From NCBI GenBank assembly GCA_028287035.1, contig JAQBQL010000243.1:62001-126000 (forward strand): 64,000 bases of DNA, read 5' to 3'. This stretch comes from Labilithrix sp. Its GTDB lineage: Bacteria; Myxococcota; Polyangia; Polyangiales; Polyangiaceae. Under the pieces are notes generated by a model. The model made no database searches, was not told where the DNA came from, and worked only from the letters and a program-made list of their open reading frames with translations. A program made the position numbers and the translations under genes. Positions 6,253 through 15,876 of the stretch are shown here, in pieces; positions within the stretch are counted from its first letter, which is position 1; each line of letters begins with the position of its first letter.

Positions 6253-9039
6253 TCAGCGCGTCCCGAAGAACACGTCCGCATCGAGCCCGTACGAGCTGAT
6301 CTTCAGGCGCGCGAAGATCTCCTCGGCACGCTTCGCGAACTGCGTCGCCTCTTCGCGGGTCTGGTCGTCGAGCTCCGCGTCGGGGGTGACGCGCAGCAAG
6401 CCGGCATAGACGTGGCAGCTGCGCGCGAGCTCCACGTCGTTGCCGATCTCCTCGAAGATCCAGATCGACTGGAGCAGGTGCGCGCGCGCGGTGAGCAGGT
6501 CGTTGCCGCCCGCGCTCCCGGCCGCCATCACCTCGCCGAGCGACCGGAGGGCGACGCCGAGCTGCACCTTGCTCTGCACGGCCCGGAAGATCTCCACCGC
6601 GCGCGCCGTGCACTCGCGGGCGCGCGTGTAGTCGAGCTTGGCGAGGTACGCCTTGCCGAGGCCGCGGACCGCCTCGGCGAGACCCATCTTGTCGCCGAGC
6701 TCGTCGGCGATCTCCTCGGCCTGCTTCAGGTGGTCGATCGCCTTGGCTGCGTCGCCGAGCCGGTTGTACGTCTCGCCGAGGTTCGTGAGGACCAGCGAGA
6801 GGCGGTGCCGGTCGCCGGTCTCCTTCGCGACCTCGTGGGCCTCCAGGAAGAGCGTGAGCGCCTGCCGGTCGTCACGCTGGTCCTGGGCGACCGTGCCCAG
6901 GTTGTTCAGCGAGATCGTCACGCCGACGAGGTCACCGATCTCGCGCCGGATGCGGAGCGCCTGCTCGAACGCGTCGAGCGCGAGCTTGAACTGCCCGGAG
7001 TCCTGATAGACGAGCCCGAGGTTGTTGAGCGACAGCGCGATCGACCGTCGGTCACCGAGCTTGCGCCGCATCGTCAACGAGCGCTGCGTCGCCTCGAGCG
7101 CGCGCGGGTAGTCGCCGCGCAGCCAGTGCAGCTTGCCGATGTCGTCGACCGTCGAGGCGATGCCGCGCTCGTCCTCGGACGTCTCGAAGAGGGCGAGCGC
7201 CGCCTCGAGATGCGCCTGCGCGTCGTCGAGGCGGCCGGTGTCGCGGTAGAGGCGGCCGATCCGCGCGTGCGCGGCGCCGCCCTTGGACTTCAGGTTGAGG
7301 CGGTAGGCGCGGACGAGCATCTCGTTGAACGCGTCGAGCGCCTCGTCGTTCCGGCCGAGCACCTGGAGGACGTCGCCGTAGTGGTGCAGCGCGCGGAGCT
7401 GCTGCTCGGTGGAGCCCTCCGCGCCGTCGCGGAGCAGGCCGAGGCCCTTCACGTAGTACTCGGCGGCCTTCGCGTTGGCGTAGCTCTCGCGGGCGAGGTG
7501 CGCGGCGTCGAGGAACGTGGCGGCCGCCTGCACGACGAGGCCCGCGTGCTCCTGGTGCCGCGCGAGCTGGCCCATGTACTCCTCGTGGGCGCGCACGTGC
7601 TGCTTGAACGAGAGCCAGTCGGCGATCGCCTTGTGGAAGCGGCGCGCCTGGTTCTTCGGAAGGAGCTTGAGCAGCGTCTCGCGTTCGAGGTTGTGCTTGA
7701 ACGCATACTCCTCGTCGTCGGAGAACGTGCTGTCGGGCAGCCTGAGGATGTAGTCGCGGTCGACGAGCTCGCGCAGGACCTCGCGGATCTCGCCCTCGTC
7801 GACGACGTTGGCGCGCGACCACATGTCCGGCGCCTGCCCGTCGAGACGCGCGATCGCCAGGAGGCCGCCCATCCAGAAGACGCTGCCCATGGTGGCGGCG
7901 CGCTCGAGCAGATCGCGCTCCGGGGCGGCGAGGGCGGCGATGCGCGCCTGGATGGCGTCGTCGACGGTGAGCGGCAGGCGCACCTCGCTCAGGCGGCCAG
8001 GATGGATCTTCCACGTCTCGTGCTCGGCGAACTCGTCCTGGACCTCGACCACGTTCATGTCGTGGAAGATCCGCACCATCCGCTCGAGGAGCGCCGGGTT
8101 GCCGCCAGCGAGCGTGCAGGCCGCGTCGACGAGATCCTCGATGCCCTCCGCGTCGCCGCACGGCGCGAGGAGCTCCTCCATCACGCGGGCCGCGTCGGTC
8201 TCGCTGAGCGGCGACAGCTCGACGACCTTGTGCCGGCTCTTGCCCTGGGCCACCCAGGTGTCGCGGCGCGCGACCATCTCGGGCCGCGCCAGGCAGAGGA
8301 GGAGGATGGGCGCGTCGAGCGTCCCGATCAGGTGCTCGAGGAGATCGAGCGACTCGTCGTGAGCGAAGTGGAGGTCGTCGAAGACCAGGACGATCGGCCC
8401 GCGATTGCGCGCGCTCCCGAGGCTCGTGACGCCGGAGTCGCTCTCGCTGCCGCGCCGGCTGCGTACCTCGAAGTCGGGCGACGTCTCGCGCTCGTTCGGC
8501 GGAAGGTGCCGCGCGTCGGCCTCGAAGAAGCGCCGGATCACCGCCCGACGCAGCGCGCGCATCTGGTTCGCGTCGCCGCGCACCGCCTGGATGAGCGGCG
8601 AGTCGTGGAACTCGAGCTCGAGGAGCTGCCCGAGGAAGTAGCAGACGTCGCCGACCTTCCGGTCCTCGAGGACCGCCGAGACGCGCGTGCGGATCTGGGC
8701 CTTCGCCGCCTCGCCGTCGAGACCCTCGACCACGCCGAAGCGCGCCCGGAGGACGCGCGCGAAGACGTCGTACGCGCCGCCCTGGTCGCGGGCGGAGCCC
8801 CGGAAGATGCGCGGCGCCGACCGATCGCTCGCGCGCTGCTTGCCGAGAAAGTCACGGACGAGGCGCGTCTTGCCGATGCCGCTCGCGCCGATGATGGTGA
8901 CGGTGCGCGCCCGCCCGTCCTCGCGGACCGCGCGCAGCGACTCGTCCAGCACGCGCAGCTCGGACGTCCGCCCCACGAGGCCGGCGCGGCGGTCCATCGT
9001 TCCGAAGGCGGCCGGAGGTGAGCTGCCGTGTTCTGCCAT
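6253..9039 (-). CDS. STAND-type AAA ATPase with tetratricopeptide repeats
   Basis: A 928-aa soluble protein. After a short leader comes an AAA/NACHT-like ATPase: Walker A GASGIGKT at residues 51-58, Walker B VLVFDDLHFAHDES, and a winged-helix region. From about residue 500 to the end lies a long TPR array in which units such as LNNLGLVYQDSGQFKLALDA and LNNLGTVAQDQRDDRQALTL repeat. This layout matches signal-transduction ATPases (MalT/AfsR/PknK-like) that bind a ligand through repeats and then signal. Unlike those families, there is no attached kinase, DNA-binding or cyclase domain here, so it may act as a scaffold or partner. I start it at the ATG ending at 9039; the frame is open further upstream, but that extension is not protein-like. 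Confidence 0.82.
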   Translation of the reverse strand: MAEHGSSPPAAFGTMDRRAGLVGRTSELRVLDESLRAVREDGRARTVTIIGASGIGKTRLVRDFLGKQRASDRSAPRIFRGSARDQGGAYDVFARVLRARFGVVEGLDGEAAKAQIRTRVSAVLEDRKVGDVCYFLGQLLELEFHDSPLIQAVRGDANQMRALRRAVIRRFFEADARHLPPNERETSPDFEVRSRRGSESDSGVTSLGSARNRGPIVLVFDDLHFAHDESLDLLEHLIGTLDAPILLLCLARPEMVARRDTWVAQGKSRHKVVELSPLSETDAARVMEELLAPCGDAEGIEDLVDAACTLAGGNPALLERMVRIFHDMNVVEVQDEFAEHETWKIHPGRLSEVRLPLTVDDAIQARIAALAAPERDLLERAATMGSVFWMGGLLAIARLDGQAPDMWSRANVVDEGEIREVLRELVDRDYILRLPDSTFSDDEEYAFKHNLERETLLKLLPKNQARRFHKAIADWLSFKQHVRAHEEYMGQLARHQEHAGLVVQAAATFLDAAHLARESYANAKAAEYYVKGLGLLRDGAEGSTEQQLRALHHYGDVLQVLGRNDEALDAFNEMLVRAYRLNLKSKGGAAHARIGRLYRDTGRLDDAQAHLEAALALFETSEDERGIASTVDDIGKLHWLRGDYPRALEATQRSLTMRRKLGDRRSIALSLNNLGLVYQDSGQFKLALDAFEQALRIRREIGDLVGVTISLNNLGTVAQDQRDDRQALTLFLEAHEVAKETGDRHRLSLVLTNLGETYNRLGDAAKAIDHLKQAEEIADELGDKMGLAEAVRGLGKAYLAKLDYTRARECTARAVEIFRAVQSKVQLGVALRSLGEVMAAGSAGGNDLLTARAHLLQSIWIFEEIGNDVELARSCHVYAGLLRVTPDAELDDQTREEATQFAKRAEEIFARLKISSYGLDADVFFGTR

Positions 9040-9076
9040 GGGGGGTGGGAGCTTGTAGCACACCCCGCCGCATCGG

Positions 9077-10255
9077 TCAGTTGCCCTCGAGAACCCCGTC
9101 GGGATCGCTGATCGGCTCCTCGCGGGTCGTTCCCCACGTCGGCTTCGCGCCGGAGAGCGGCGCCGGGATGACCGCCGAGTCGAGGCCCGGGATCTCGGGC
9201 GCGAGGCTCGGGATGATCGAGTCCTTCGCCTCCTCGCGGCTCGCCTCGGCCTTCGCGGCGGGCTTCGGAGGCGGCGCGCCGGCATGCACGCTGCCGTGGC
9301 CCGCGGCCGGAGCAGGCGTGCTCGCGCCATGGCCCGGCGCGTGCGCCGGGTGGCCGTTCGACGCGACGGCGGCGGCGCGGCCGTGATGAGGCAGCGGGAT
9401 CTCGATGCACTTGTTGTCAGCGCCGCCGGGGCAGGCGATCCGCACGTGGAAGTGGTCATCGTGGGGGAGCGCGCCGCGCGGCTGCGCGAGCACCTCGGCG
9501 GCCTTCGAGCGGAGGACGGGCGACGCTCCGGACCTTGCCGCGTACGCAAGGAGTCGCTCGCGGATCGGCGTCGCGACGAACAGGTGGGTGACCTTCGCGT
9601 GAGGGTCGCTGACGATGGCGGCCACGAGCGCCCAGTTGCGCGCGTCGTCGAAGTGCGCGCCGGGCCAGGTCGGCGCGGTACCGTCGCCGACGAACGGCAC
9701 CATGTGGTCGGCGAGCAGCGGCTTGCCCGAGGCGTTCTTCACGTAGAAACCGACGTCCGCGTCGCGCCCGCTCTCGTGCGAGGCATGGCGGTCGATCTCG
9801 CCCCCGCCCTGCTTCGAGAGATGGCCGACCGACATGACGGCGTCCGGGAACTGCTTGCGCACCGCGCGCGCGGAGCGATCGATCAGGCCGACCAGCGTGT
9901 CGGTGCCCCAGCGCACGTCGCGGTCGGCGTAGACCGGGTAGACGCGCAGGTAGGGCGTCGTCGCGAGGTGCGCGCCGCCGAGCAGGTGCCCGTCGGTGGG
10001 CGAGCCGACGCTCCGCGAGACGATGGGCGCGGGCCGCTGCGCCGCCGCGGCAACGGAGAGATGAGCGGTGCTGCCGCGCGCCGAAGTGCTCTGGAGCGCG
10101 CCGCCGTTCTTGCCGGGAGCCCGCGGCGGGGCGGCGGGCCCGAGAGAGGCGCTCGGCGCCGGCGGCGGCTTCTTCGAGGCGGGCGCGGCCTCCGCGGCGG
10201 CGGGGGCGAGGACCACGAGCGCGAGGAGGAGGCGGGTCGGGCGGAGGAGCTGCAC
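9077..10255 (-). CDS. mepA: MepA-like murein endopeptidase (LAS metallopeptidase)
   Basis: Secreted zinc peptidase of 392 aa that cuts peptide cross-links in peptidoglycan. GTG start; signal peptide with a hydrophobic core (LLLALVVLAPAAAEA). The catalytic domain (about residues 85-275) carries the LAS zinc motif in SHESGRDADVGF (His160, Asp167) and a second metal site in HDDHFHVRI. The typical MepA layout HLSKQGGGEIDRHASH is present. A C-terminal extension of about 110 residues rich in His, Pro and Ala has no recognised domain and may be a cell-wall linker. It stands 37 bp from the start of the AAA/TPR gene on the same strand. Confidence 0.85.
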   Translation of the reverse strand: MQLLRPTRLLLALVVLAPAAAEAAPASKKPPPAPSASLGPAAPPRAPGKNGGALQSTSARGSTAHLSVAAAAQRPAPIVSRSVGSPTDGHLLGGAHLATTPYLRVYPVYADRDVRWGTDTLVGLIDRSARAVRKQFPDAVMSVGHLSKQGGGEIDRHASHESGRDADVGFYVKNASGKPLLADHMVPFVGDGTAPTWPGAHFDDARNWALVAAIVSDPHAKVTHLFVATPIRERLLAYAARSGASPVLRSKAAEVLAQPRGALPHDDHFHVRIACPGGADNKCIEIPLPHHGRAAAVASNGHPAHAPGHGASTPAPAAGHGSVHAGAPPPKPAAKAEASREEAKDSIIPSLAPEIPGLDSAVIPAPLSGAKPTWGTTREEPISDPDGVLEGN

Positions 10256-10344
10256 GGTGACTCGAAGCCATCACAGCCCCGGAGGCTGGGCCAAAAACCG
10301 TGCAGCCTACACTTATGGAAGCCCTTCGCGATGCGCGCGCCCTC

Positions 10345-11844
10345 TCAGGCGGCGGCGGTGGGGCTGATCGAGGATGGCGGGAGCGGATCGCGGCCGTCTT
10401 CCGGATCCACGAAGTCGGACGTGAGCTCCTGCACGAGCTGCGCGAGGACGTTCGGCGCGATGTGACTCAGCTCGTGACGCCGCAGGCGCCCCCGCCCCTC
10501 GTCGACGAGACGCTCGAGACGCTCGACGAGGCCCGCCCGGCGCGCGACGAGGCGCACGTCCGCCGCCTCGCCGAGGTGCTCCAGCATCAGCCTGACGCGG
10601 ACGCGACGGATCGCCTGACGGAGGGCGCGGTCGCCCGGCCCGGCCATCCACGCGGCGTTGATCTCGGAGTCGACGGTCATGCTGCGGTTCGCGAGGTTGG
10701 CCGAGCCCATCGTGAAGAAGCGATCGTCGACGATCATCAGCTTCGCGTGGATGTAGACGAACTGCCCCTCCGCCCCGTCATGGCCGGGCGACGCCACGTT
10801 GTAGACGCCGAGGCGGTGACCGCCCTCGCGCGCACCCGCGACGATCGCATCGAGCACCGCCGCCTGGGGCTCGCCGATCGTGAGCTCCTCCTTCAGCTTC
10901 TCGGGCTTGTGCGGAAGGACGATGACGACGTCGAGCTTCGACCGGCCGGGCTCGCGGAACCGCGCCAGCAGCGCGTCGCGAACGCAGTGCGAGGTGAGGT
11001 ACTGCGTCTCGATGTAGACGAGCGACTCGGCGCTGCGGATCGCGCGAACGTACAGATCCCGGATCTCGTGCACGTGGGGCCGACCGGGCGCCACCGGCAC
11101 GGTGCGACAGAGGGCGAGGCACCCCGTGGGCATCGGCAGGGTGACCGTGATGCCGTCGAGGAGCTCCGCAGGGTCGCCGGCGTGCGGAACGGTCAGGGCC
11201 GCGAGATCGAGCTCCTCGCCCGTCGCATGCCGCCAGCGATCGCTGAAGAGCTCGAGCAACGAGGCGACGGGGCTGCCCGCGAGGACCGCCTGCACCTCGT
11301 GGTACGGCTTGTACGGATCGCGCCGCCGCGACAGACGCAGCGGATCGTGCGCGACGTGCGCGGACGTGTCCCACCGGTCCTGGCAGATGTCCGCGCTGCC
11401 CATGAACGCGATCTGCCCGTCGATGATCGCGACCTTCTGGTGATGCGAGCCGCCCCACGGCACCGTGTCGTCGACGCGGAACTGGACGCGCTCGTTCGTC
11501 GCCAGGTCGAAGACGATCTTCTGGAGCACCTCGCGCTCGAGGGAGAACACGAGCGAATGGTCCCACGCGAGGATCTTCACCTCGAGCTCGGGCCGCTCGC
11601 GGCACAGCCGGTCGAGCAGCGGCAGGAGCTCGTAGGCGCGCGGGTCCGCGCCGGGCGGCAGCTCCTCGCCGCGCACCAGCTGGACGTCGCTGTCGAACTG
11701 CCAGCCGAGCAGCAAGATGCTCCGCTCCGCTCGTAGTGCGGCCTCGTAGAAGGCGCGGTAATAGTCCTGCGCGTCGACGAGGAGCCCTGCGCTCGCATGC
11801 TCGTGCATGCGCCAGGTCGTCTGATCGGTCAGGATGCGGCCCAC
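10345..11844 (-). CDS. Phospholipase D / cardiolipin synthase family protein
   Basis: PLD-superfamily enzyme of about 499 aa with two HKD catalytic motifs: [19 protein letters not shown] and [18 protein letters not shown]. These two half-sites form one active site that transfers phosphatidyl groups, as in cardiolipin synthases or phospholipases D. The N-terminal block [20 protein letters not shown] followed by [10 protein letters not shown] is typical of the longer PLD group, which lacks cardiolipin synthase membrane anchors; none is visible here. I chose GTG ending at 11844 so that ILTDQTTW is included; the ATG ending at 11808 is an alternative. Hydrolase versus synthase activity cannot be decided from sequence. 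Confidence 0.83.
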   Translation of the reverse strand: MGRILTDQTTWRMHEHASAGLLVDAQDYYRAFYEAALRAERSILLLGWQFDSDVQLVRGEELPPGADPRAYELLPLLDRLCRERPELEVKILAWDHSLVFSLEREVLQKIVFDLATNERVQFRVDDTVPWGGSHHQKVAIIDGQIAFMGSADICQDRWDTSAHVAHDPLRLSRRRDPYKPYHEVQAVLAGSPVASLLELFSDRWRHATGEELDLAALTVPHAGDPAELLDGITVTLPMPTGCLALCRTVPVAPGRPHVHEIRDLYVRAIRSAESLVYIETQYLTSHCVRDALLARFREPGRSKLDVVIVLPHKPEKLKEELTIGEPQAAVLDAIVAGAREGGHRLGVYNVASPGHDGAEGQFVYIHAKLMIVDDRFFTMGSANLANRSMTVDSEINAAWMAGPGDRALRQAIRRVRVRLMLEHLGEAADVRLVARRAGLVERLERLVDEGRGRLRRHELSHIAPNVLAQLVQELTSDFVDPEDGRDPLPPSSISPTAAA

Positions 11845-11991
11845 GTCTGCGCCGAAGCAGGTTTCGAGCCAGGCAGCCGCGGCGCGACGGCCCCGAAACA
11901 CCGCTGAAATGCCGGGTCGGCGGCAAGCGGCCGCGGTGCGAACGGCCACAGTCTGTTCGCCTGGCCTCGCTCGGACTAGGGTGCCCCCCCG

Positions 11992-12738
11992 ATGGACAAG
12001 GTCTTCAAGAGCGCCCGCGACGCCGTCGCCGACGTGCCGACGGGCGCGACGATCCTCGCCGGCGGATTCGGTCTCTGCGGCATCCCCGAGAACTCGATCC
12101 GCGCCCTCGCGGACCTCGGCACGAGCGACCTCACGTTCGTGTCGAACAACTGCGGGGTGGACGACTTCGGGCTCGGCATCCTGCTCCGCCAGAAGCAGAT
12201 CAAGAAGATGATCTCGAGCTACGTCGGCGAGAACAAGGAGTTCGAGCGCCAGTACCTCGCCGGCGAGCTCGAGGTGGAGCTCTGTCCGCAGGGCACCCTC
12301 GCCGAGCGCATCCGCGCGGGCGGCGCCGGCATCCCCGCGTTCTTCACGCCGACCGGCGCGGGCACCGCGGTGAGCGACGGCGGGCTCCCGCTCAAGTACG
12401 CGGCCGACGGCAGCGTCGCGAAGGCGAGCCCGCGCAAGGAGCAGCGCGAGTTCGACGGCCGCACCTACGTCATGGAGACCGCGATCAAGGGCGACTACGC
12501 GATCGTGAAGGCCTGGAAGGGCGACCGCTTCGGCAACCTCGTCTACCGGCACACCGCCGCCAACTTCAACCCGATGATGGCGACCGCCGCCCGGATCACC
12601 ATCGCCGAGGTCGAGGAGATCGTCGAGGTCGGCACCCTCGACCCCGACCACATCCACACGCCGGGCATCTACGTGCACCGCGTCTTCCAGGGTCCCAGCT
12701 TCGAGAAGCGCATCGAGCGCCGGACGGTGTCGAAATGA
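11992..12738 (+). CDS. scoA: 3-oxoacid CoA-transferase subunit A
   Basis: Alpha subunit (248 aa) of succinyl-CoA:3-ketoacid-CoA transferase, which activates acetoacetate or related 3-oxoacids in ketone-body or short-chain acid use. The start region has the conserved [10 protein letters not shown], and the body has [21 protein letters not shown] and [24 protein letters not shown] blocks (here starting IKGDYA). Length is normal for the family. Its TGA overlaps the start of the B subunit (ATGA at 12735-12738), so the two are translationally coupled. The 147-bp gap to the divergent PLD gene should hold its promoter. Confidence 0.92.
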   Translation: MDKVFKSARDAVADVPTGATILAGGFGLCGIPENSIRALADLGTSDLTFVSNNCGVDDFGLGILLRQKQIKKMISSYVGENKEFERQYLAGELEVELCPQGTLAERIRAGGAGIPAFFTPTGAGTAVSDGGLPLKYAADGSVAKASPRKEQREFDGRTYVMETAIKGDYAIVKAWKGDRFGNLVYRHTAANFNPMMATAARITIAEVEEIVEVGTLDPDHIHTPGIYVHRVFQGPSFEKRIERRTVSK

Positions 12739-13403
12739 GCGAGCAGAAGGGCCTCGGCCGTGAACAGATCGCCCGCCGCGCCGCCCAGGAGCTGCGCGAC
12801 GGCTACTACGTGAACCTCGGCATCGGCATGCCGACGCTCGTGGCGAACCACATCCCGCCGGCCGTCGAGGTCATCCTCCAGAGCGAGAACGGTCTCCTCG
12901 GAATCGGTCCCTACCCGCGCGAGGCGGACATCGATGCCGACCTCATCAACGCCGGCAAGGAGACGGTCACGATGCTGAAGGGCTCGGCGATCTTCTCGAG
13001 CGCCGAGAGCTTCGCGATGATCCGCGGCGGCCACATCGACCTCGCCATCCTCGGCGCGATGCAGGTGAACGTCCGGGGCGACCTCGCCAACTGGATGATC
13101 CCGGGCAAGATGGTCAAGGGGATGGGGGGCGCGATGGACCTCGTCGCGGCGGCCCGGCGCGTCGTCGTGATCATGGACCACGCCTCGAAGGACGGGGCGC
13201 CCAAGATCCTGAACGAGTGCTCGCTGCCCCTCACGGGTCGCGGCGTCGTGCACCGGATCATCACCGACCTCGCGGTCATCGACGTGACGCCCGACGGCCT
13301 CGTCCTCCGCGAGGTGGCGCCGGGCTTCAGCGCGCGCCAGGTGCAGGAGCGCACCGAGCCGACCCTCAAGGTGCCTTCCGACCTCGCCGAGATGAAGCTC
13401 TGA
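12735..13403 (+). CDS. scoB: 3-oxoacid CoA-transferase subunit B
   Basis: Beta subunit (222 aa) that carries the catalytic glutamate, Glu51 in SENGLLGIG, which forms the covalent enzyme-CoA thioester. Other family blocks are [32 protein letters not shown] and [19 protein letters not shown]. It overlaps subunit A by 4 bp, so both chains are probably made in equal amounts. The next gene follows after 50 bp, encodes an unrelated lipoprotein and may or may not be in the same transcript. Confidence 0.93.
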   Translation: MSEQKGLGREQIARRAAQELRDGYYVNLGIGMPTLVANHIPPAVEVILQSENGLLGIGPYPREADIDADLINAGKETVTMLKGSAIFSSAESFAMIRGGHIDLAILGAMQVNVRGDLANWMIPGKMVKGMGGAMDLVAAARRVVVIMDHASKDGAPKILNECSLPLTGRGVVHRIITDLAVIDVTPDGLVLREVAPGFSARQVQERTEPTLKVPSDLAEMKL

Positions 13404-13453
13404 GGACCCCGCCCCACCTCGCCAAAGGGGGCGCGGCGCGCTACGGTCGAGCT

Positions 13454-14323
13454 GTGAAGCGCATCCTCGGCTCCTTCCTCGTGGTCGCCGCGTGTGCCGC
13501 GGTGGCGGCCTGCGTGAGTGACGCTCCCGCTCCGCTCCCCGCGGTCGATCCCTTGCTGGATGGCGGCACGACGGACACGGACGGCGCAGTCACGCCCGGC
13601 GACGGGGGCGTGCCCGACGCGAACGCCGGCGATGCCGGACCGAAACGCTTCTGCGCGACGCAGACCCCCGCGGCCGGCGTCACGAGCTTCTTCTGCGCCG
13701 ACTTCGACGGTCCGAAGATCGACGAGGGCTTCACGACGAGCAACGTGCCCGACGGCGGAGGCAAGCTCGCGCCCGACCTCGGGCTCTTCCACTCGTCGCC
13801 GGCGTCGCTCGTGACGAGCGGCGACGCGACCATGACGTGGAGCAACGTCGGGGCCGGCGCCATCACGGCGATCGGCGTCGAGCTCGAGGTGAACGTCGGA
13901 TCGCTGGGCGGGCCCGTTACTCCTGCCACGGGCAGCGTCTCGCTGGTGCGGATCGACACCGCGGACACCCGCCTCTCGCTGGCGTACGGCAACGGCAACG
14001 CCATCGATGGCGTTGCGGTCAACGGCTACTTCATCAGCATCAGCTCCTGTCCGAACGCCTGCTTCATCGTGCAGAAGGCGATCTCGCAGATGCCGCCACC
14101 CAACGTGTGGACGAAGGTCGGCCTCGCGTGGACGTCGGAGGGCCGCCTGACGCTCCGCTTCAACGATACGAAGGTGCTCGAGATGAGCAAGGACAGCGGC
14201 ATGGCTGCGCCCTGGGCACCGACCACGAAGGTGAGCGTCGGCCTCGGCCTCGTCCGCGAGGGCACCCCTCCGGTGACGCCGTCCCACAACTTCGACGACC
14301 TCGAGGTCTCGGTCATCCGCTGA
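13454..14323 (+). CDS. Secreted lipoprotein with concanavalin-like fold, function unknown
   Basis: A 289-aa lipoprotein. GTG start, short charged n-region KR, hydrophobic core and lipobox AVAAC (Cys20). A Gly/Asp/Ala linker (LLDGGTTDTDGAVTPGDGG) follows, as in many myxobacterial surface lipoproteins. The C-terminal 200 residues look like a beta-rich lectin/glucanase-type sandwich (FFCADFDGPKIDEGF, WTKVGLAWTSEGRLTLRFND, HNFDDLEV), close to domains described as concanavalin A-like. No catalytic acid pair was recognised, so binding is more likely than hydrolysis. It lies 26 bp before the P450 gene, so it may belong to that transcript. Confidence 0.72.
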   Translation: MKRILGSFLVVAACAAVAACVSDAPAPLPAVDPLLDGGTTDTDGAVTPGDGGVPDANAGDAGPKRFCATQTPAAGVTSFFCADFDGPKIDEGFTTSNVPDGGGKLAPDLGLFHSSPASLVTSGDATMTWSNVGAGAITAIGVELEVNVGSLGGPVTPATGSVSLVRIDTADTRLSLAYGNGNAIDGVAVNGYFISISSCPNACFIVQKAISQMPPPNVWTKVGLAWTSEGRLTLRFNDTKVLEMSKDSGMAAPWAPTTKVSVGLGLVREGTPPVTPSHNFDDLEVSVIR

Positions 14324-14349
14324 GGCGGCGGCCTGCTACGCTGCCCGAC

Positions 14350-15876
14350 GTGACCGCGCCGGGGCCCGCTCGTCTTCCGCTGGTCGGCGCCGTCCCGCGG
14401 ATCCTGTCGTTCATCCTCGACCCGCTCGCGTACACGCAGCGGCTCTTCGCGCGCTACGGGCCGGTCGCCGCGATCGTGCAGGGCCACGCGCAGATGATGA
14501 CGCCCCGCAGCCTGGGCCTCTACGCGGTGACCGGCGCCGAGCTCAATCGCGAGATCCTCACGCAGCACGATCGCTACCGGATGTACGCGCTCTCCGGGGC
14601 GTTCTTTCCCGACGATCAGCGCATGACCTGGGCGCGCCGCTGGAGCGGGCTCGGTCGCTTCGTCGGCCTCGCGGAGCCGGATCGCCTCGAGCCGGCGCGT
14701 CGCACGCTCACCGGCCTCTTCCACGTCAACGGTGACGAGCACCGCCGGCATCGTCGGCTGCTCCAGCCCGCGTTCGTGAAGTCGCGGATCGACGCGTACC
14801 GGAACGACATGGTCACGATCACCGAGGAGATGCTGGCGAAGTGGACCGTCGGTGAGGAGCGCGACGTGCTCGCTGACCTCACCGAGCTCACGCTGCGCAT
14901 CGCGACGAAGACGCTCTTCGGCGGCGACGCGGGCGAACGGGGCGTCGCGCTCGCACGGCTCGTCGTGGAGTGGGGCCTCCTCCTCTTCCGCCCCGGCATG
15001 GTGCTGCGGTTCGACGTCGGCCGGCTTCCCTACCGGCGCTGGCTCGACCTCACGCAGCGCATCGACGACGAGACGCTCGCCATCGTGCGCGAGACGCAGG
15101 CCAAGGTGCGGGCCGACGAGGCGGCCGGCCGCCCGATCGCGGGCGACATGCTCTCGATGCTGGTCGCGGCGCGTGACGAGGACGGGAGCGCGCTCGACGA
15201 GGACGAGCTCGTCGGGCACGCCGGGGTCATCTTCGCGGCCGGCCACGAGACGAGCACCAACGCGCTCGCCTGGACCCTCTTCCTGCTCGCCGAGCACCCG
15301 CAGATCGCCGCCGAGCTGGTGAGCGAGCTGACGAGCGTGCTGAAGGGCGAAGCGCCGACGGTCGAGCAGCTCGGCAAGCTTCCCCTGCTCGATGCCGTGG
15401 TGAAGGAGAGCATGCGGGTGCTGCCGCCGGTGCCGCTTCATCCGCGCGTCACCGCCGAGGACGTCGTGCTCGGCGGGATCCCGATCCCCGCGCAGAGCGA
15501 GGTGTTCGTCTCGATCTACCAGCTGCACCACGACCCGGCAGTCTTCACCGACCCGCAGCGGTTCGACCCCTCGCGCTGGACCCGCATCAAGCCGTCACCT
15601 TACGAGTACAACCCGTTCAGCGCGGGGCCGCGCATGTGCATCGGCGCCGGCTTCGCGGTGATGGAGATCAAGATCGCGCTGGCGCTCATCCTCCAGCGGT
15701 TCCGCGTCGAGCGTCTGCCCGGCGTGCGCGTCGACTACCGCGTGGCGATCACGATGGCGCCGCTGCACGGCCTGCGCATGCGGATCCGCAAGGCCGACGG
15801 GGCCTGGGCGGCGGCGCGGCGCTCGGTCGGCCCGGTGCTCGGCAAGGTGAACAGCCTCGTGGATCTCCCGCGATGA
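14350..15876 (+). CDS. Cytochrome P450 monooxygenase
   Basis: Soluble P450 of 508 aa, longer than typical bacterial class I enzymes (about 400 aa) and similar in length to CYP4/CYP102-like or CYP110-like forms. Start GTG 14350, giving the Pro-rich entry PGPARLPLVG. The I-helix oxygen-binding motif is AGHETS (about 297-302), the ExxR motif is Glu353 to Arg356 (KESMRVLPP), and the heme loop is FSAGPRMCIGAG with the axial ligand Cys430. No fused reductase. It heads a tightly overlapping set: its stop shares ATGA with the oxygenase-like gene that follows. No ferredoxin or reductase partner is in the window. The substrate is not predictable; fatty-acid or polyketide-like molecules are plausible from family trends only. 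Confidence 0.93.
   Translation: MTAPGPARLPLVGAVPRILSFILDPLAYTQRLFARYGPVAAIVQGHAQMMTPRSLGLYAVTGAELNREILTQHDRYRMYALSGAFFPDDQRMTWARRWSGLGRFVGLAEPDRLEPARRTLTGLFHVNGDEHRRHRRLLQPAFVKSRIDAYRNDMVTITEEMLAKWTVGEERDVLADLTELTLRIATKTLFGGDAGERGVALARLVVEWGLLLFRPGMVLRFDVGRLPYRRWLDLTQRIDDETLAIVRETQAKVRADEAAGRPIAGDMLSMLVAARDEDGSALDEDELVGHAGVIFAAGHETSTNALAWTLFLLAEHPQIAAELVSELTSVLKGEAPTVEQLGKLPLLDAVVKESMRVLPPVPLHPRVTAEDVVLGGIPIPAQSEVFVSIYQLHHDPAVFTDPQRFDPSRWTRIKPSPYEYNPFSAGPRMCIGAGFAVMEIKIALALILQRFRVERLPGVRVDYRVAITMAPLHGLRMRIRKADGAWAAARRSVGPVLGKVNSLVDLPR

Noticed and set aside
6412..9021. Open plus-strand frame of about 870 codons
   Set aside because: Exact antisense shadow of the AAA/TPR gene; repeats of Leu, Glu and Arg only.
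11809..12678. Upstream extension of the phospholipase D gene
   Set aside because: Beyond about 11850 it runs antisense through the CoA-transferase A gene and is not protein-like.
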